Under the pieces are notes generated by a model. The model saw only the letters and a list, made by a program, of their open reading frames with translations, was not told the origin of the DNA and did not search any database. Source: RGIG1959 sp964564305 (lineage in GTDB: Bacteria; Bacillota; Clostridia; Oscillospirales; Acutalibacteraceae). From it: 48,970 nucleotides of DNA. The stretch lies in NCBI GenBank assembly GCA_964564305.1, contig CAZMAM010000008.1, positions 1 through 48,970 on the forward strand, in the 5' to 3' direction. Shown one piece after another: positions 8,043 to 16,614 of this stretch. The position numbers and the translations under genes were made by a program. Positions within the stretch are counted from its first letter, which is position 1, and each line of letters begins with the position of its first letter.

Positions 8043-8903
8043 ATGGGATACCGATTGAGTACCGATTCCACTTGCGATCTGCCTTACGATTTTCTGGCGG
8101 AACATCATGTGGATTGTTTGGGTCTGGGCTTTACCATCGGCGGAAAAACGGTGGTGGAATCCCCTAATCAGGAAATCGGCAGGGAAGAAGTCTATGCCCG
8201 GCTGAGGGAGGGTGAGGTGTGCACCACCAATCAAATCAACACCTTCGCCTTTAAGGAATTTATCGAACCGTTTCTCCAAGCGGGAGAGGACGTGCTGCAC
8301 ATCGCTTTTTCCAGCGGTCTTTCCGGCACGTATACTTCCTGTCTGCAGGGCGCCGTGGAGCTTCGGGAAAAATATCCTCAGAGAAAAATCGTTGTGCTGG
8401 ATTCCCTGTGCGCCTCTATGGGAGAAGGGCTTTTGGTCTATTATGCCGCCAGAAACCGCGAAAACGGCATGGGGCTGGAAGAAAACGCCCGGTGGATAGA
8501 AGAACACAAGCTGAATCTCTGCCACTGGTTTACGGTGAACGATCTCATGTTTCTGCACCGGGGCGGACGGGTATCCAAAACCTCCGCCGTGTTCGGCTCG
8601 CTGCTCGGCATCAAGCCTATCCTGCACGTGGACAACGACGGCCACCTGATCCTCATGGGAAAAACCCGCGGAAGGTCCGCGTCTTTGGAAGAACTGGCCC
8701 GCCGCATGGCCTCCTCCATGCTCGACGAGCCCACCGTCTTTATCTCACACGGCGACTGCCTTCAGGACGCCAAGCTGACCGCCGATTTCGTCAAAAAGCA
8801 CACCGGAAGAGAAGTGATGCTGTTCAATACCATCGGCGCCGTCATCGGCTCCCATTCCGGGCCGGGCACCGTCGCTCTTTTCTTCCTCGGAAAAGAGCGA
8901 TAA
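8043..8903 (+). CDS. DegV family fatty-acid-binding protein
   Basis: 286 residues, full length for the family. DegV proteins bind fatty acids; in Firmicutes related proteins present fatty acids to a fatty-acid kinase (FakB role). Visible motifs: TDSTCDLP at the N-terminus, TTNQINTFAF (usually TSxPxxxxF), HIAFSSGLSGTYTSC, and VNDLMFLHRGGRVSKTSAVFGSLLGIKPIL, which forms the lipid pocket in the second domain. The C-terminal IGAVIGSHSGPGTVALFF is also typical. Monocistronic: own promoter, and about 570 bases to argG. No fakA-like kinase gene is in the window. Confidence 0.93.
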   Translation: MGYRLSTDSTCDLPYDFLAEHHVDCLGLGFTIGGKTVVESPNQEIGREEVYARLREGEVCTTNQINTFAFKEFIEPFLQAGEDVLHIAFSSGLSGTYTSCLQGAVELREKYPQRKIVVLDSLCASMGEGLLVYYAARNRENGMGLEENARWIEEHKLNLCHWFTVNDLMFLHRGGRVSKTSAVFGSLLGIKPILHVDNDGHLILMGKTRGRSASLEELARRMASSMLDEPTVFISHGDCLQDAKLTADFVKKHTGREVMLFNTIGAVIGSHSGPGTVALFFLGKER

Positions 8904-9137
8904 CCAAGGCGCAAAATCACCCGCGCAAATACGTTTTGCGCAGGAGCATGAATTACAGCAAAAACGAAATCCTGCGGCAAGGGCGGGGTGCCCGAATCTA
9001 TGGCCTGTTTTTGCAAAAAACGACCATCAAAGCGAGAATTGCCCCCTCCCTTGGCTGTACCGCAAAAAATATCCGGGGAAAGTAGCCCGACTTGAGTAAA
9101 CCCAAAAAACAGACCGTCCGGAAATATCCGGCTTTTC

Positions 9138-9165
9138 AAAGAAAGGGCGCCGCCCTTTCTTTTTT
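9138..9165 (+). terminator. Rho-independent terminator before the arg cluster
   Basis: AAAGAAAGGGC pairs with GCCCTTTCTTT across a tiny loop and runs into six T residues. It separates degV transcripts from argG. Confidence 0.85.
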
Positions 9166-9230
9166 GACGCTCGGGGCACGTCTTTATCGGCTCATGACGA
9201 TTGGCGGCGCGGGAAGGTCGGGCCGGTCAA

Positions 9231-9248
9231 AATGAATGTTTATGCATT
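9231..9248 (+). promoter_or_regulatory. ARG-box-like operator upstream of argG
   Basis: AATGAATGTTTATGCATT matches the ArgR/AhrC operator pattern TGAAT-4-ATTCA with one mismatch (ATGCA for ATTCA). It abuts a -10-like TATAAT at 9257-9262, and a further ATTCA half-site is at 9261-9265. This would place arginine-dependent repression at the head of the cluster. The argR gene itself is not in the window. Confidence 0.55.
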
Positions 9249-9359
9249 ATTTATTGTATAATTCACAGGTCTTTCGGAAAAGGGCGGAAAAGGTTTTCCC
9301 TGCCCTTTGGCCCGTTTTGGGTATTCTTCCGAATTTTCGGGAATTTTGCGGAAAAAGGG

Positions 9360-9388
9360 TTGAAACTTTTTGCAAAAAAGATTATAAT
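9360..9388 (+). promoter_or_regulatory. Predicted promoter for argG
   Basis: TTGAAA at 9360-9365, 17-base spacer, TATAAT at 9383-9388, giving a leader of about 78 bases. A second -10 (TATAAT, 9257-9262) without a good -35 lies upstream beside the ARG-box-like site. Confidence 0.7.
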
Positions 9389-9472
9389 CATTTTCCGCAA
9401 GGCCGTTGTAGAAACATCTGTTGAAAAACCGATGCATCGAACGGTTTATCCGCAAAAAAAGGGGCGCACAAT

Positions 9473-10705
9473 ATGAAAGAAATCAAAAAAGTCGTGCTGG
9501 CTTATTCGGGGGGCTTAGACACCTCGATTATCATTCCGTGGCTGAAAGAGCATTATCAAAACTGCGAGGTCATCGCGGTGGCGGCAGATGTCGGGCAGGG
9601 GGAAGAACTTTCCGGTCTTCGGGAAAAAGCCATCCAAACCGGTGCCTCCAAGCTGTATATCGAAGATTTGCGCAAGGAATTTGCGGAGGAATTTATCGTT
9701 CCCACGCTGAAAGCGGGCGCGGTTTACGAAAATCAGTATCTGCTGGGCACTTCTTTCGCGCGCCCGCTGATTGCCAAACGCTTAGTGGAAATTGCGCAGG
9801 CGGAGGGCGCCGACGCCATTGCCCACGGATGCACCGGAAAAGGAAACGATCAGGTTCGCTTTGAGCTCGCGATACAGGCTTTCGCGCCGGATATGACGAT
9901 TATCGCGCCGTGGAGGATCTGGGATCTGAAATCCCGCGAGGAAGAAATCGCCTACGCCGAAGCGCATCATATTCCGCTGAAAATCACCCGCGAAACCAAT
10001 TATTCCAAAGACAAAAATCTCTGGCACCTGTCGCACGAAGGGCTGGATCTGGAAGATCCCGCAAACGAACCGGATTACGACAAAATTCTGGAACTGGGCG
10101 TATCCCCGCAAAAGGCGCCGGATAAACCCCGGTACGTTACGGTTTCATTTGAAAAGGGCACGCCGTGTGCCCTGGACAGAGAGCCTTTAGATCCGCTCGC
10201 CGTCATAGAGACGCTCAACCGTTTGGGCGGGGAAAACGGCATAGGCATTGTGGATATGGTGGAAAACCGCCTGGTCGGCATGAAGAGCCGGGGCGTGTAC
10301 GAAACGCCGGGCGGCGCCATTCTCTACCGGGCGCACGAAGCGCTGGAGACCGTCACGCTGGACAGGGACACGCAGCATTTTAAGCAGCAGGCGGTGGCGG
10401 GCCGGTTCAGCGAACTCGTGTATAACGGGCAGTGGTACACCCCGCTTCGGGAAGCGCTGAGCGCGTTTGTGGATCAGACCCAGCAAACGGTCACGGGCGA
10501 TGTGCGGCTGAAATTATACAAGGGCAACATTATCTTGGCGGGCATCACATCCCCCTATTCCCTGTACGATCCGCAAATGGCGACATTTGACGCGGACGAT
10601 GTGTACAACCAAAAAGACAGCGAAGGGTTTATCCGCCTGTTCGGCCTGCCCGTACGGGTCCGGGCGAAAAAGGGAATCGGCTTAACCGGTCCGGAGGAAC
10701 GCTGA
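9473..10705 (+). CDS. argG: Argininosuccinate synthase
   Basis: 410 residues. It joins citrulline and aspartate with ATP to give argininosuccinate, the penultimate step of arginine synthesis. The PP-loop ATP site AYSGGLDTSIIIPWL is at about residues 10-24. AHGCTGKGNDQVRFE and NLWHLSHEGLDLEDP are family hallmarks. The ATG is preceded by AAGGGGC. First gene of the seven-gene arg cluster; argH follows after 3 bases, so the two final enzymes are encoded first. Confidence 0.97.
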   Translation: MKEIKKVVLAYSGGLDTSIIIPWLKEHYQNCEVIAVAADVGQGEELSGLREKAIQTGASKLYIEDLRKEFAEEFIVPTLKAGAVYENQYLLGTSFARPLIAKRLVEIAQAEGADAIAHGCTGKGNDQVRFELAIQAFAPDMTIIAPWRIWDLKSREEEIAYAEAHHIPLKITRETNYSKDKNLWHLSHEGLDLEDPANEPDYDKILELGVSPQKAPDKPRYVTVSFEKGTPCALDREPLDPLAVIETLNRLGGENGIGIVDMVENRLVGMKSRGVYETPGGAILYRAHEALETVTLDRDTQHFKQQAVAGRFSELVYNGQWYTPLREALSAFVDQTQQTVTGDVRLKLYKGNIILAGITSPYSLYDPQMATFDADDVYNQKDSEGFIRLFGLPVRVRAKKGIGLTGPEER

Positions 10706-10708
10706 GAG

Positions 10709-12103
10709 ATGGAAGAACTTTGGGCCGGGCGCTTTCAAAAAGCGCAGGATAAAACCACCGAAGCGTTTAATTCTTCCATAGCCGTGGACAGCCGCATGGC
10801 CCGGGAGGATATTTTGGGCAGTCTCGCGCACGCCGCAATGCTGCGGGAACAGGGAATTATATCCGAAGCGGACGGGAAAGCCATCGAACAGGGCCTGACC
10901 GGCATCGCCGAAGATTTGCAAAGCGGCGCGCTTGCGGTGGATACACAGGCGGAGGATATTCATACCTTTATCGAAAAAACGCTGACGGCGCGCATCGGAG
11001 ACGCCGGAAAGCGATTGCACACCGGGCGCAGCCGCAACGATCAAGTGGCGCTGGATTTCAAGCTGTACCTGAAAAACCGCATTCCCGAAATACAAAGCCG
11101 GATCGTCCGGCTGATTACGGTGCTGTGCGATACGGCGGAGACATACGCCGGGGCGATTATGCCGGGATACACCCATTTGCAGCGCGCACAGCCGGTCACT
11201 TTCGGGCATCATCTCATGGCGTATGCGCAGATGTTTTTGCGGGATCTCGGCCGCCTGCGGGACGCGGGACGGCGCATGGATGCCTGCCCGCTGGGCAGCG
11301 GGGCGCTTGCGGGAACCACCTATCCGCTGAATCGGGAAGCGACAGCCAAAGCGCTGGGATTTTCCGAAATCACCCAAAATTCCATGGACGCTGTTTCCGA
11401 CAGGGATTTTGCCGTGGAGCTCACGGCGGCGCTGGCGCTGGTGATGGTGCACCTTTCCCGCTTTTCGGAAGAAATTGTTCTGTGGAGTTCCTGGGAATTC
11501 AAATTCATCGAATTGGACGACGCGTTTGCCACCGGTTCCTCCATTATGCCGCAAAAAAAGAATCCGGATATCGCGGAACTGGTGCGCGGGAAATCCGGGC
11601 GGGTGTTCGGAGATTTAATCACCCTGCTGACCGTGCTCAAGGGGCTTCCGCTCGCTTACAATAAAGATATGCAGGAAGACAAGGAAGCGGTTTTCGACGC
11701 GCTGGACACCGTTTCGGACTGTCTTGACGCGTTTACCCCGATGGTGCAAACCGCGACGGTGCGCACCGATAATATGCGGAAAGCGGCGGCGGGCGGTTTT
11801 ATCAACGCGACCGACTGCGCGGATTATCTCACCCGAAAGGGTGTTCCGTTTCGCGACGCCTACCGGGCCGTCGGGCAGCTGGTCGCGGAATGCGCGAAAA
11901 AAGGCTGCACCCTTGAGACGCTGCCCATCGAGGATTACCGCGCCGTGTGCGGGGCGTTTTCTTCGGACGTGTACAAAAGCATCCGCCTGGAGCGGTGCGC
12001 TAACGGAAGAAACGTCCCGGGGGGCCCCGCGCCGGACCGGGTAAAAGAGCAAATTGCCGGCGTTCGCCGCGCCGTTCGGGCATGGGAAGAGGAAAAATCA
12101 TGA
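10709..12103 (+). CDS. argH: Argininosuccinate lyase
   Basis: 464 residues. It splits argininosuccinate into arginine and fumarate; fumarase/aspartase superfamily. The signature loop GSSIMPQKKNPD is present (about residues 281-292), with HTGRSRNDQVA and TVLKGLPLAYNKDMQEDKE as further substrate-binding regions, and GYTHLQRAQP. The start lies 3 bases after argG. Its stop overlaps the argC start (ATGA). Confidence 0.97.
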   Translation: MEELWAGRFQKAQDKTTEAFNSSIAVDSRMAREDILGSLAHAAMLREQGIISEADGKAIEQGLTGIAEDLQSGALAVDTQAEDIHTFIEKTLTARIGDAGKRLHTGRSRNDQVALDFKLYLKNRIPEIQSRIVRLITVLCDTAETYAGAIMPGYTHLQRAQPVTFGHHLMAYAQMFLRDLGRLRDAGRRMDACPLGSGALAGTTYPLNREATAKALGFSEITQNSMDAVSDRDFAVELTAALALVMVHLSRFSEEIVLWSSWEFKFIELDDAFATGSSIMPQKKNPDIAELVRGKSGRVFGDLITLLTVLKGLPLAYNKDMQEDKEAVFDALDTVSDCLDAFTPMVQTATVRTDNMRKAAAGGFINATDCADYLTRKGVPFRDAYRAVGQLVAECAKKGCTLETLPIEDYRAVCGAFSSDVYKSIRLERCANGRNVPGGPAPDRVKEQIAGVRRAVRAWEEEKS

Positions 12104-13134
12104 TCAGAGCCGGAGTTATCGGCGCAACGGGATACGCGGGGGCGGAACTGGTGCGCCTGCTGCTGATGCACCCTCAGGCGGAACTTACGGCGGTGAGTTC
12201 GGTCACGTTTCGGGGCAAGCCGCTTTCGGAAGTTTATCCCTCGCTCGGCGAAATCTGTTCCCTCGTTTGCCAAAGCGAAGAAGAAGTCCTCGAGCAAAGC
12301 GACATCGTTTTCGCCGCGCTCGTGCACGGCCTTTCGCAGGATATGGCTAAGCGGTGCGCGGAATCGGGCAAAAAGTTCATCGATTTGGGCGCGGATTTTC
12401 GCCTGGAAAATCCTGAAGTGTACGAAAATTGGTACCAAACGGAGCAGCGGTACCCGGATTTGCACCGGAAGGCGGTTTACGGGCTCTGCGAATGGTTCCG
12501 GGAGGATATTCGCAAGGCCCCGATAATCGGCAACCCGGGATGTTACCCGACCTGCGCCGCGCTGGGGCTGGCGCCCGCGCTGAAAGAACGGCTGATTGAA
12601 CCGCGAGGAATCGTCATCGACGCTAAATCCGGCATAACGGGCGCGGGGCGGTCGCCCTCCCCCACAACCCATTTCCCGCAATGCGCCGAGTCGTTTTCCG
12701 CATACAAGGTGGCGTCCCATCGCCATACGCCGGAGATTGAGCAGACGCTTGGCAAACTGGCGGGGGAACCCGCAACCGTCACGTTTGTGCCGCATCTTCT
12801 GCCGATTAACCGGGGTATTTTTTGCACATGCTACGCCCGCCTGAAAGACGGAATCACCGAACAGGCGGCGCGCGAGGCGTATACCCGGGCGTACCGAAAC
12901 GAGCGCTTCGTCCGGGTTCGAAAAAAGGGGGAGCCGGTTCACATTCGCGATGTGCAGCACTCCAATTACTGCGATATTCAACTGTATACCGATAAACACA
13001 CCGGCACGCTGATCGTCACCTCGGTCATCGACAATATGGTCAAAGGCGCGGCGGGTCAGGCCGTACAAAATATGAACCTGCTTTTCTCCCTGCCGGAGGA
13101 AACGGGCCTGACCGCGATCCCCGCGCTGTTTTAA
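12100..13134 (+). CDS. argC: N-acetyl-gamma-glutamyl-phosphate reductase
   Basis: 344 residues. It reduces N-acetylglutamyl phosphate with NADPH to the semialdehyde. N-terminal Rossmann motif GVIGATGYAGAELVRLL; active-site Cys in NPGCYPTCAALGLAP (about residue 148); HRHTPEIEQ contains the conserved His. I chose the ATG at 12100, which overlaps the argH stop as ATGA and gives the standard N-terminus MIRAGVIG, with GAAGAGG upstream. Confidence 0.97.
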   Translation: MIRAGVIGATGYAGAELVRLLLMHPQAELTAVSSVTFRGKPLSEVYPSLGEICSLVCQSEEEVLEQSDIVFAALVHGLSQDMAKRCAESGKKFIDLGADFRLENPEVYENWYQTEQRYPDLHRKAVYGLCEWFREDIRKAPIIGNPGCYPTCAALGLAPALKERLIEPRGIVIDAKSGITGAGRSPSPTTHFPQCAESFSAYKVASHRHTPEIEQTLGKLAGEPATVTFVPHLLPINRGIFCTCYARLKDGITEQAAREAYTRAYRNERFVRVRKKGEPVHIRDVQHSNYCDIQLYTDKHTGTLIVTSVIDNMVKGAAGQAVQNMNLLFSLPEETGLTAIPALF

Positions 13135-13137
13135 AAA

Positions 13138-13209
13138 GAAAACACCGCACAAAGATTTCCGCGAAGAGAAAAGGGCCTCGGGGTAATCAATTCTTGCGCG
13201 GTGCTGCCA
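13138..13209. repeat. Short relic with dispersed-repeat ends between argC and argJ
   Basis: AACACCGCACAAAG at 13141-13154 and TTGCGCGGTGCTGCC at about 13193-13208 are inverted and match the ends of the long repeats, but the core in between is unrelated and only about 40 bases. It breaks the otherwise tight arg cluster (gap of 123 bases) and could form a stem in the polycistronic RNA. Confidence 0.55.
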
Positions 13210-13257
13210 AAAGAAAGAAGTTTTCAGACAAAGCATCCGTCAAAGAAGGGTTTTCCG

Positions 13258-14475
13258 ATGCAAACAATATGGCCCGGCGGGGTTACCGCCGCGAAGGGAT
13301 TTACCGCAAACGGCGTTGCCTGCGGCATTCGCCGCAACAAAGATAAGCGGGATTTGGCGCTGATTGTCTCCGAATGCGAGTGCGAAGCCGCCGCCGTTTA
13401 CACCCAAAACCGGGTAAAGGGCGCGCCGCTTCTGGTCAACCGGGAGCACCTGAAAAACGGCAAAGCGAAAGCGATTGTCTGCAACAGCGGAATCGCCAAC
13501 ACCTGTGCGCCAAACGGGGTGCAAACGGCGAGGAAAATGTGCGCCTGCGCGGCGAAAGAGCTGGGCATTTCCCCAAGTGAAGTGCTGGTCGCCTCCACCG
13601 GCGTCATCGGCCCCGCGATACCGATGGAACCGATCCGCGCGGCGATGCCCGGATTGGCGGCCGGCCTGAACCGGGAAGGCGGCCGTTTGGCGGCGCAGGC
13701 CATCATGACCACCGATACCGTACCGAAAGAGGCGGCGACGGGGTTTACGGTGGCGGGCATCCCCTGCGTGCTGGGCGGTATGGCCAAAGGAAGCGGAATG
13801 ATTGCCCCCAATATGGCGACCATGCTCTGCTTTTTAACGACAGATACCGCTATCCGCGCCGATATGCTGCAAAAGGCGCTGAATACCGTTTGCGGAGATA
13901 CGTTCAATATGCTTTCGGTGGACGGGGACACGTCCACCAACGACAATGTGCTGATTCTGGCCAACGGCAAAGCGGGCAATCCGCCGATTACCGAAGAGGG
14001 CGAGGCGTTTGACACTTTTTGCGAAGGGCTGGCCGAGGTGTGCCGGATTCTGTGCCGCATGCTGGCCAAAGACGGCGAGGGCGCTTCCCGGCTGATGCTG
14101 GTCGAGGTGACCGGAGCCGCAACGAAAGAAATCGCGAAAACCGTCGCCAAAGCGGTGTGCCGTTCGGCACTGGTGAAAACGGCGATTCACGGCGCGGACG
14201 CCAATTTCGGCAGGGTACTGTGCGCCGTCGGATATAGCGGCGCCGAAATCGACGTTTCCGCCGTCAGCGGGGGATATCGGTCCCGGGCGGGCGCCATCAC
14301 CGTATGCCGAAACGGCGAAATGCCCGACTTTGACGAAGACTTCGCCAAAACCGTGCTGAGCGAAGATGAGGTAACCGTTGCAATAGACCTCCACGCAGGG
14401 ACAGAGAAAAGCCTCGCTTACGGGTGCGATTTGACGGCCGAGTATGTGCACATCAACGGGGATTACAGAAGTTAG
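13258..14475 (+). CDS. argJ: Glutamate N-acetyltransferase (ornithine acetyltransferase)
   Basis: 405 residues. It transfers the acetyl group from N-acetylornithine to glutamate, making the pathway cyclic; some members also use acetyl-CoA. The autoproteolysis site lies in KGSGMIAPNMATMLCFLTTD, where cleavage before the Thr of ATML would generate the alpha and beta chains and the nucleophilic Thr. VDGDTSTNDNVL and the C-terminal TAEYVHINGDYRS are typical. ATG at 13258 follows AAGAAGGG by about 7 bases. Whether it is mono- or bifunctional cannot be decided from sequence alone; no argA or argE is present in the window. Confidence 0.96.
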   Translation: MQTIWPGGVTAAKGFTANGVACGIRRNKDKRDLALIVSECECEAAAVYTQNRVKGAPLLVNREHLKNGKAKAIVCNSGIANTCAPNGVQTARKMCACAAKELGISPSEVLVASTGVIGPAIPMEPIRAAMPGLAAGLNREGGRLAAQAIMTTDTVPKEAATGFTVAGIPCVLGGMAKGSGMIAPNMATMLCFLTTDTAIRADMLQKALNTVCGDTFNMLSVDGDTSTNDNVLILANGKAGNPPITEEGEAFDTFCEGLAEVCRILCRMLAKDGEGASRLMLVEVTGAATKEIAKTVAKAVCRSALVKTAIHGADANFGRVLCAVGYSGAEIDVSAVSGGYRSRAGAITVCRNGEMPDFDEDFAKTVLSEDEVTVAIDLHAGTEKSLAYGCDLTAEYVHINGDYRS

Positions 14476-14487
14476 GAGATAACCAAA

Positions 14488-15339
14488 ATGGGCATTACCG
14501 TAGGGGAACGCGCCGACGTATTAATCCGGGCTTTGCCGTATATCCGGCAATATGCCGGCAAAACGGTAGTGATTAAATACGGCGGGAATGCCATGCGCGG
14601 CGAGCTGAAAGCCGCCGTGATGGAAGATATTATTCTGCTGCGCACCGTCGGCGTCAAGCCGGTTCTGGTACACGGCGGAGGGCCGGAAATCGACGCCATG
14701 CTGGAAAAAACCGGTCAAACGCCCCGCTTCACCGAAGGTCTGCGGGTCACCGACGAAGAGACTATGGATGTCGTGCAAATGGTTCTGGCGGGCAAAATCA
14801 ACAAAGAGCTGGTTCAGCAAATTGGCGCGGGCGGCGGCAGAGCGATCGGTCTGTGCGGACTGGACGGGGGCATGCTCACGGCGGTGCGCCACCGCGAGCC
14901 GGATCTTGGCCTCGTGGGCGACATCACCCGGGTAGACGTCACGTTGCTGCGCATCGGTTTGGACGGGGATATGATCCCGGTGGTCGCATCCATTGCCGGC
15001 GGGGAACACGGCGAACGGTACAATGTCAACGCCGATGCCGCGGCAGGGGAAATCGCGGCGGCCTTGGGCGCGGAAAAGCTGATTTTGATGACGGACGTGC
15101 GCGGAATTCTTCGGGATAAAGACGACGATAACAGCCTGATTTCCGTTGTGCGGATCAGCGATGTCCCCCGTCTCAAAAAAGACGGCGTGTTTTCCGGCGG
15201 GATGATCCCGAAAATCGACTGCTGTGTGGAGGCCGTGCGCCGCGGCGTGCGCCGCGCCCACATTATCGACGGCAGGATCCCCCACTCCCTGTTGATTGAG
15301 ATGCTCTCGGACGAAGGCATCGGCACGATGATTTATTGA
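14488..15339 (+). CDS. argB: Acetylglutamate kinase
   Basis: 283 residues. It phosphorylates N-acetylglutamate, the usual point of arginine feedback in organisms with the acetyl cycle. Amino-acid-kinase fold: VVIKYGGNAM near residue 28, VLVHGGGPEIDAML near residue 58, NVNADAAAGEIAAALGAEKLILMTDV in the C-terminal half, and GGMIPKIDCCVEAVRRGV. An N-terminal helix of about 25 residues precedes the first strand, as in arginine-sensitive hexameric kinases (inference). TAGGAGAT precedes the ATG; argJ ends 12 bases upstream. Confidence 0.97.
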   Translation: MGITVGERADVLIRALPYIRQYAGKTVVIKYGGNAMRGELKAAVMEDIILLRTVGVKPVLVHGGGPEIDAMLEKTGQTPRFTEGLRVTDEETMDVVQMVLAGKINKELVQQIGAGGGRAIGLCGLDGGMLTAVRHREPDLGLVGDITRVDVTLLRIGLDGDMIPVVASIAGGEHGERYNVNADAAAGEIAAALGAEKLILMTDVRGILRDKDDDNSLISVVRISDVPRLKKDGVFSGGMIPKIDCCVEAVRRGVRRAHIIDGRIPHSLLIEMLSDEGIGTMIY

Positions 15340-15346
15340 GGAAGGC

Positions 15347-16534
15347 ATGGGTTTAATGACTTTTAAGGAAATCAAATCGGTCAGCGACGGTTCCCTGATG
15401 CCCAATTATTCGCGGTTTTCTGTGGCGCTGACCTCAGGAAAAGGCGCCGTGGCAACGGATACCGACGGCAGGGAATATATCGATTTCGGAGCGGGAATCG
15501 GGGTAAACGCCCTCGGGTACTGCGATGAGGGCTGGGTCGGCGCGGTTTGCCGTCAGGCCGAGACGCTGCAGCACCTTTCCAATCTGTATTATTCCCCGGT
15601 GCAGACGGAGTTCGCGAACGATCTAGTGCGCAGCACACATATGGCCCGCGCGATTTTCACCAATTCCGGCGCGGAGGCCAATGAAGCAGCCATTAAACTG
15701 GCCCGCAAAAGCAGTTTTGACCGGTTCGGGCCCGGCCGGTACACCGTTTTGTGCCTGGAAAATTCCTTTCACGGCAGAACGGTGACCACCCTTTCCGCAA
15801 CCGGGCAGGAAGATTTTCACCGTTATTTTTTCCCCTTCACCGAAGGATTTCGCTTTGTTCCGCCCAACGATTTGCCCGCCCTCAAAACGGCGGCGGACGA
15901 TACCGTATGCGCGGTCATGCTGGAATGTATTCAGGGCGAGGGCGGCGTGCTCCCGCTGACGGACGATTATTTGCGCGCGGTACGCGATCTTTGCACCGAG
16001 CGCGATTGGAATTTGATTATCGACGAAGTGCAAACCGGTATCGGCAGAACCGGAAAATTGCTGTGCTGCGAGCACGCCGGCGTTCTGCCGGATATACTCA
16101 CCCTGGCCAAAGGGCTCGGCGGCGGTCTGCCCATCGGGGTCACGCTGTGCGGCGAATCTCTCGCGGACGTACTCAGCCCCGGAACCCACGGGTCCACTTT
16201 CGGGGGCAATCCGATCGTGTGCGCGGCGGCGCGGTATACGTTATCCGTTGTCAATACTCCGGAATTTTTAGATCAGGTTACCGAAAAGGGGAATTTAATC
16301 CGCCGCCGCCTTTCCGCCATGCCCCATATTTCCGAGGTGCGCGGCCGGGGAATGATGATCGGCGCGGTTTTGTCCGGTGTTTCGGCAAAAGATCTCGCAA
16401 ACGCCGCTTTGAAAAACGGCTTGCTCGTTCTCACGGCAAAAGACTGCCTGCGCCTGCTTCCCCCGCTGAACATCCCGGTGGAAACGCTCTGCCGCGGGCT
16501 GGATATTCTCGCCAAGACCCTGCAGGCGCTCTGA
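15347..16534 (+). CDS. argD: Acetylornithine aminotransferase
   Basis: 395 residues, class III PLP aminotransferase. It converts N-acetylglutamate semialdehyde to N-acetylornithine. FTNSGAEANEAAIKLARK binds the PLP phosphate; IIDEVQTGIGRTGKL carries the PLP-ring Asp; the Schiff-base Lys is in LTLAKGLGGGLPIG. GSTFGGNPIVCAAA is a further hallmark. The ATG at 15347 has GAGGAAGG just upstream; an ATG three codons later is less well placed. Directly follows argB (7 bases). Confidence 0.95.
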   Translation: MGLMTFKEIKSVSDGSLMPNYSRFSVALTSGKGAVATDTDGREYIDFGAGIGVNALGYCDEGWVGAVCRQAETLQHLSNLYYSPVQTEFANDLVRSTHMARAIFTNSGAEANEAAIKLARKSSFDRFGPGRYTVLCLENSFHGRTVTTLSATGQEDFHRYFFPFTEGFRFVPPNDLPALKTAADDTVCAVMLECIQGEGGVLPLTDDYLRAVRDLCTERDWNLIIDEVQTGIGRTGKLLCCEHAGVLPDILTLAKGLGGGLPIGVTLCGESLADVLSPGTHGSTFGGNPIVCAAARYTLSVVNTPEFLDQVTEKGNLIRRRLSAMPHISEVRGRGMMIGAVLSGVSAKDLANAALKNGLLVLTAKDCLRLLPPLNIPVETLCRGLDILAKTLQAL

Positions 16535-16614
16535 TTCATATATATCCGTACGCCGATTCATCATCAGGCATGCGAATTCGTATACAAGCACGCTGACGCG
16601 TAAAGGAATGAGGA

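Larger units (their letters stand above)
8904..9472. other. Intergenic region degV-argG
   Basis: 569 bases. It holds a GCGCAAAA/TTTTGCGC hairpin just after degV (8909-8941, no T tract), a strong terminator at 9138-9165, an ArgR-type operator (9231-9248) and two candidate argG promoters. A 45-codon frame at 8948-9085 has AGGAG too close to its ATG and no recognisable family; I do not call it. Confidence 0.65.

Noticed and set aside
8948..9085. A 45-codon frame downstream of degV with AGGAG before its ATG
   Set aside because: The AGGAG is almost touching the ATG, there is no recognisable domain, and the composition looks like random intergenic sequence before the terminator.
16535..16614. Possible ARG box between argD and argF (ATTCATATATAT)
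   Set aside because: Only one half-site matches; the other half shows no palindromic partner at the right distance.
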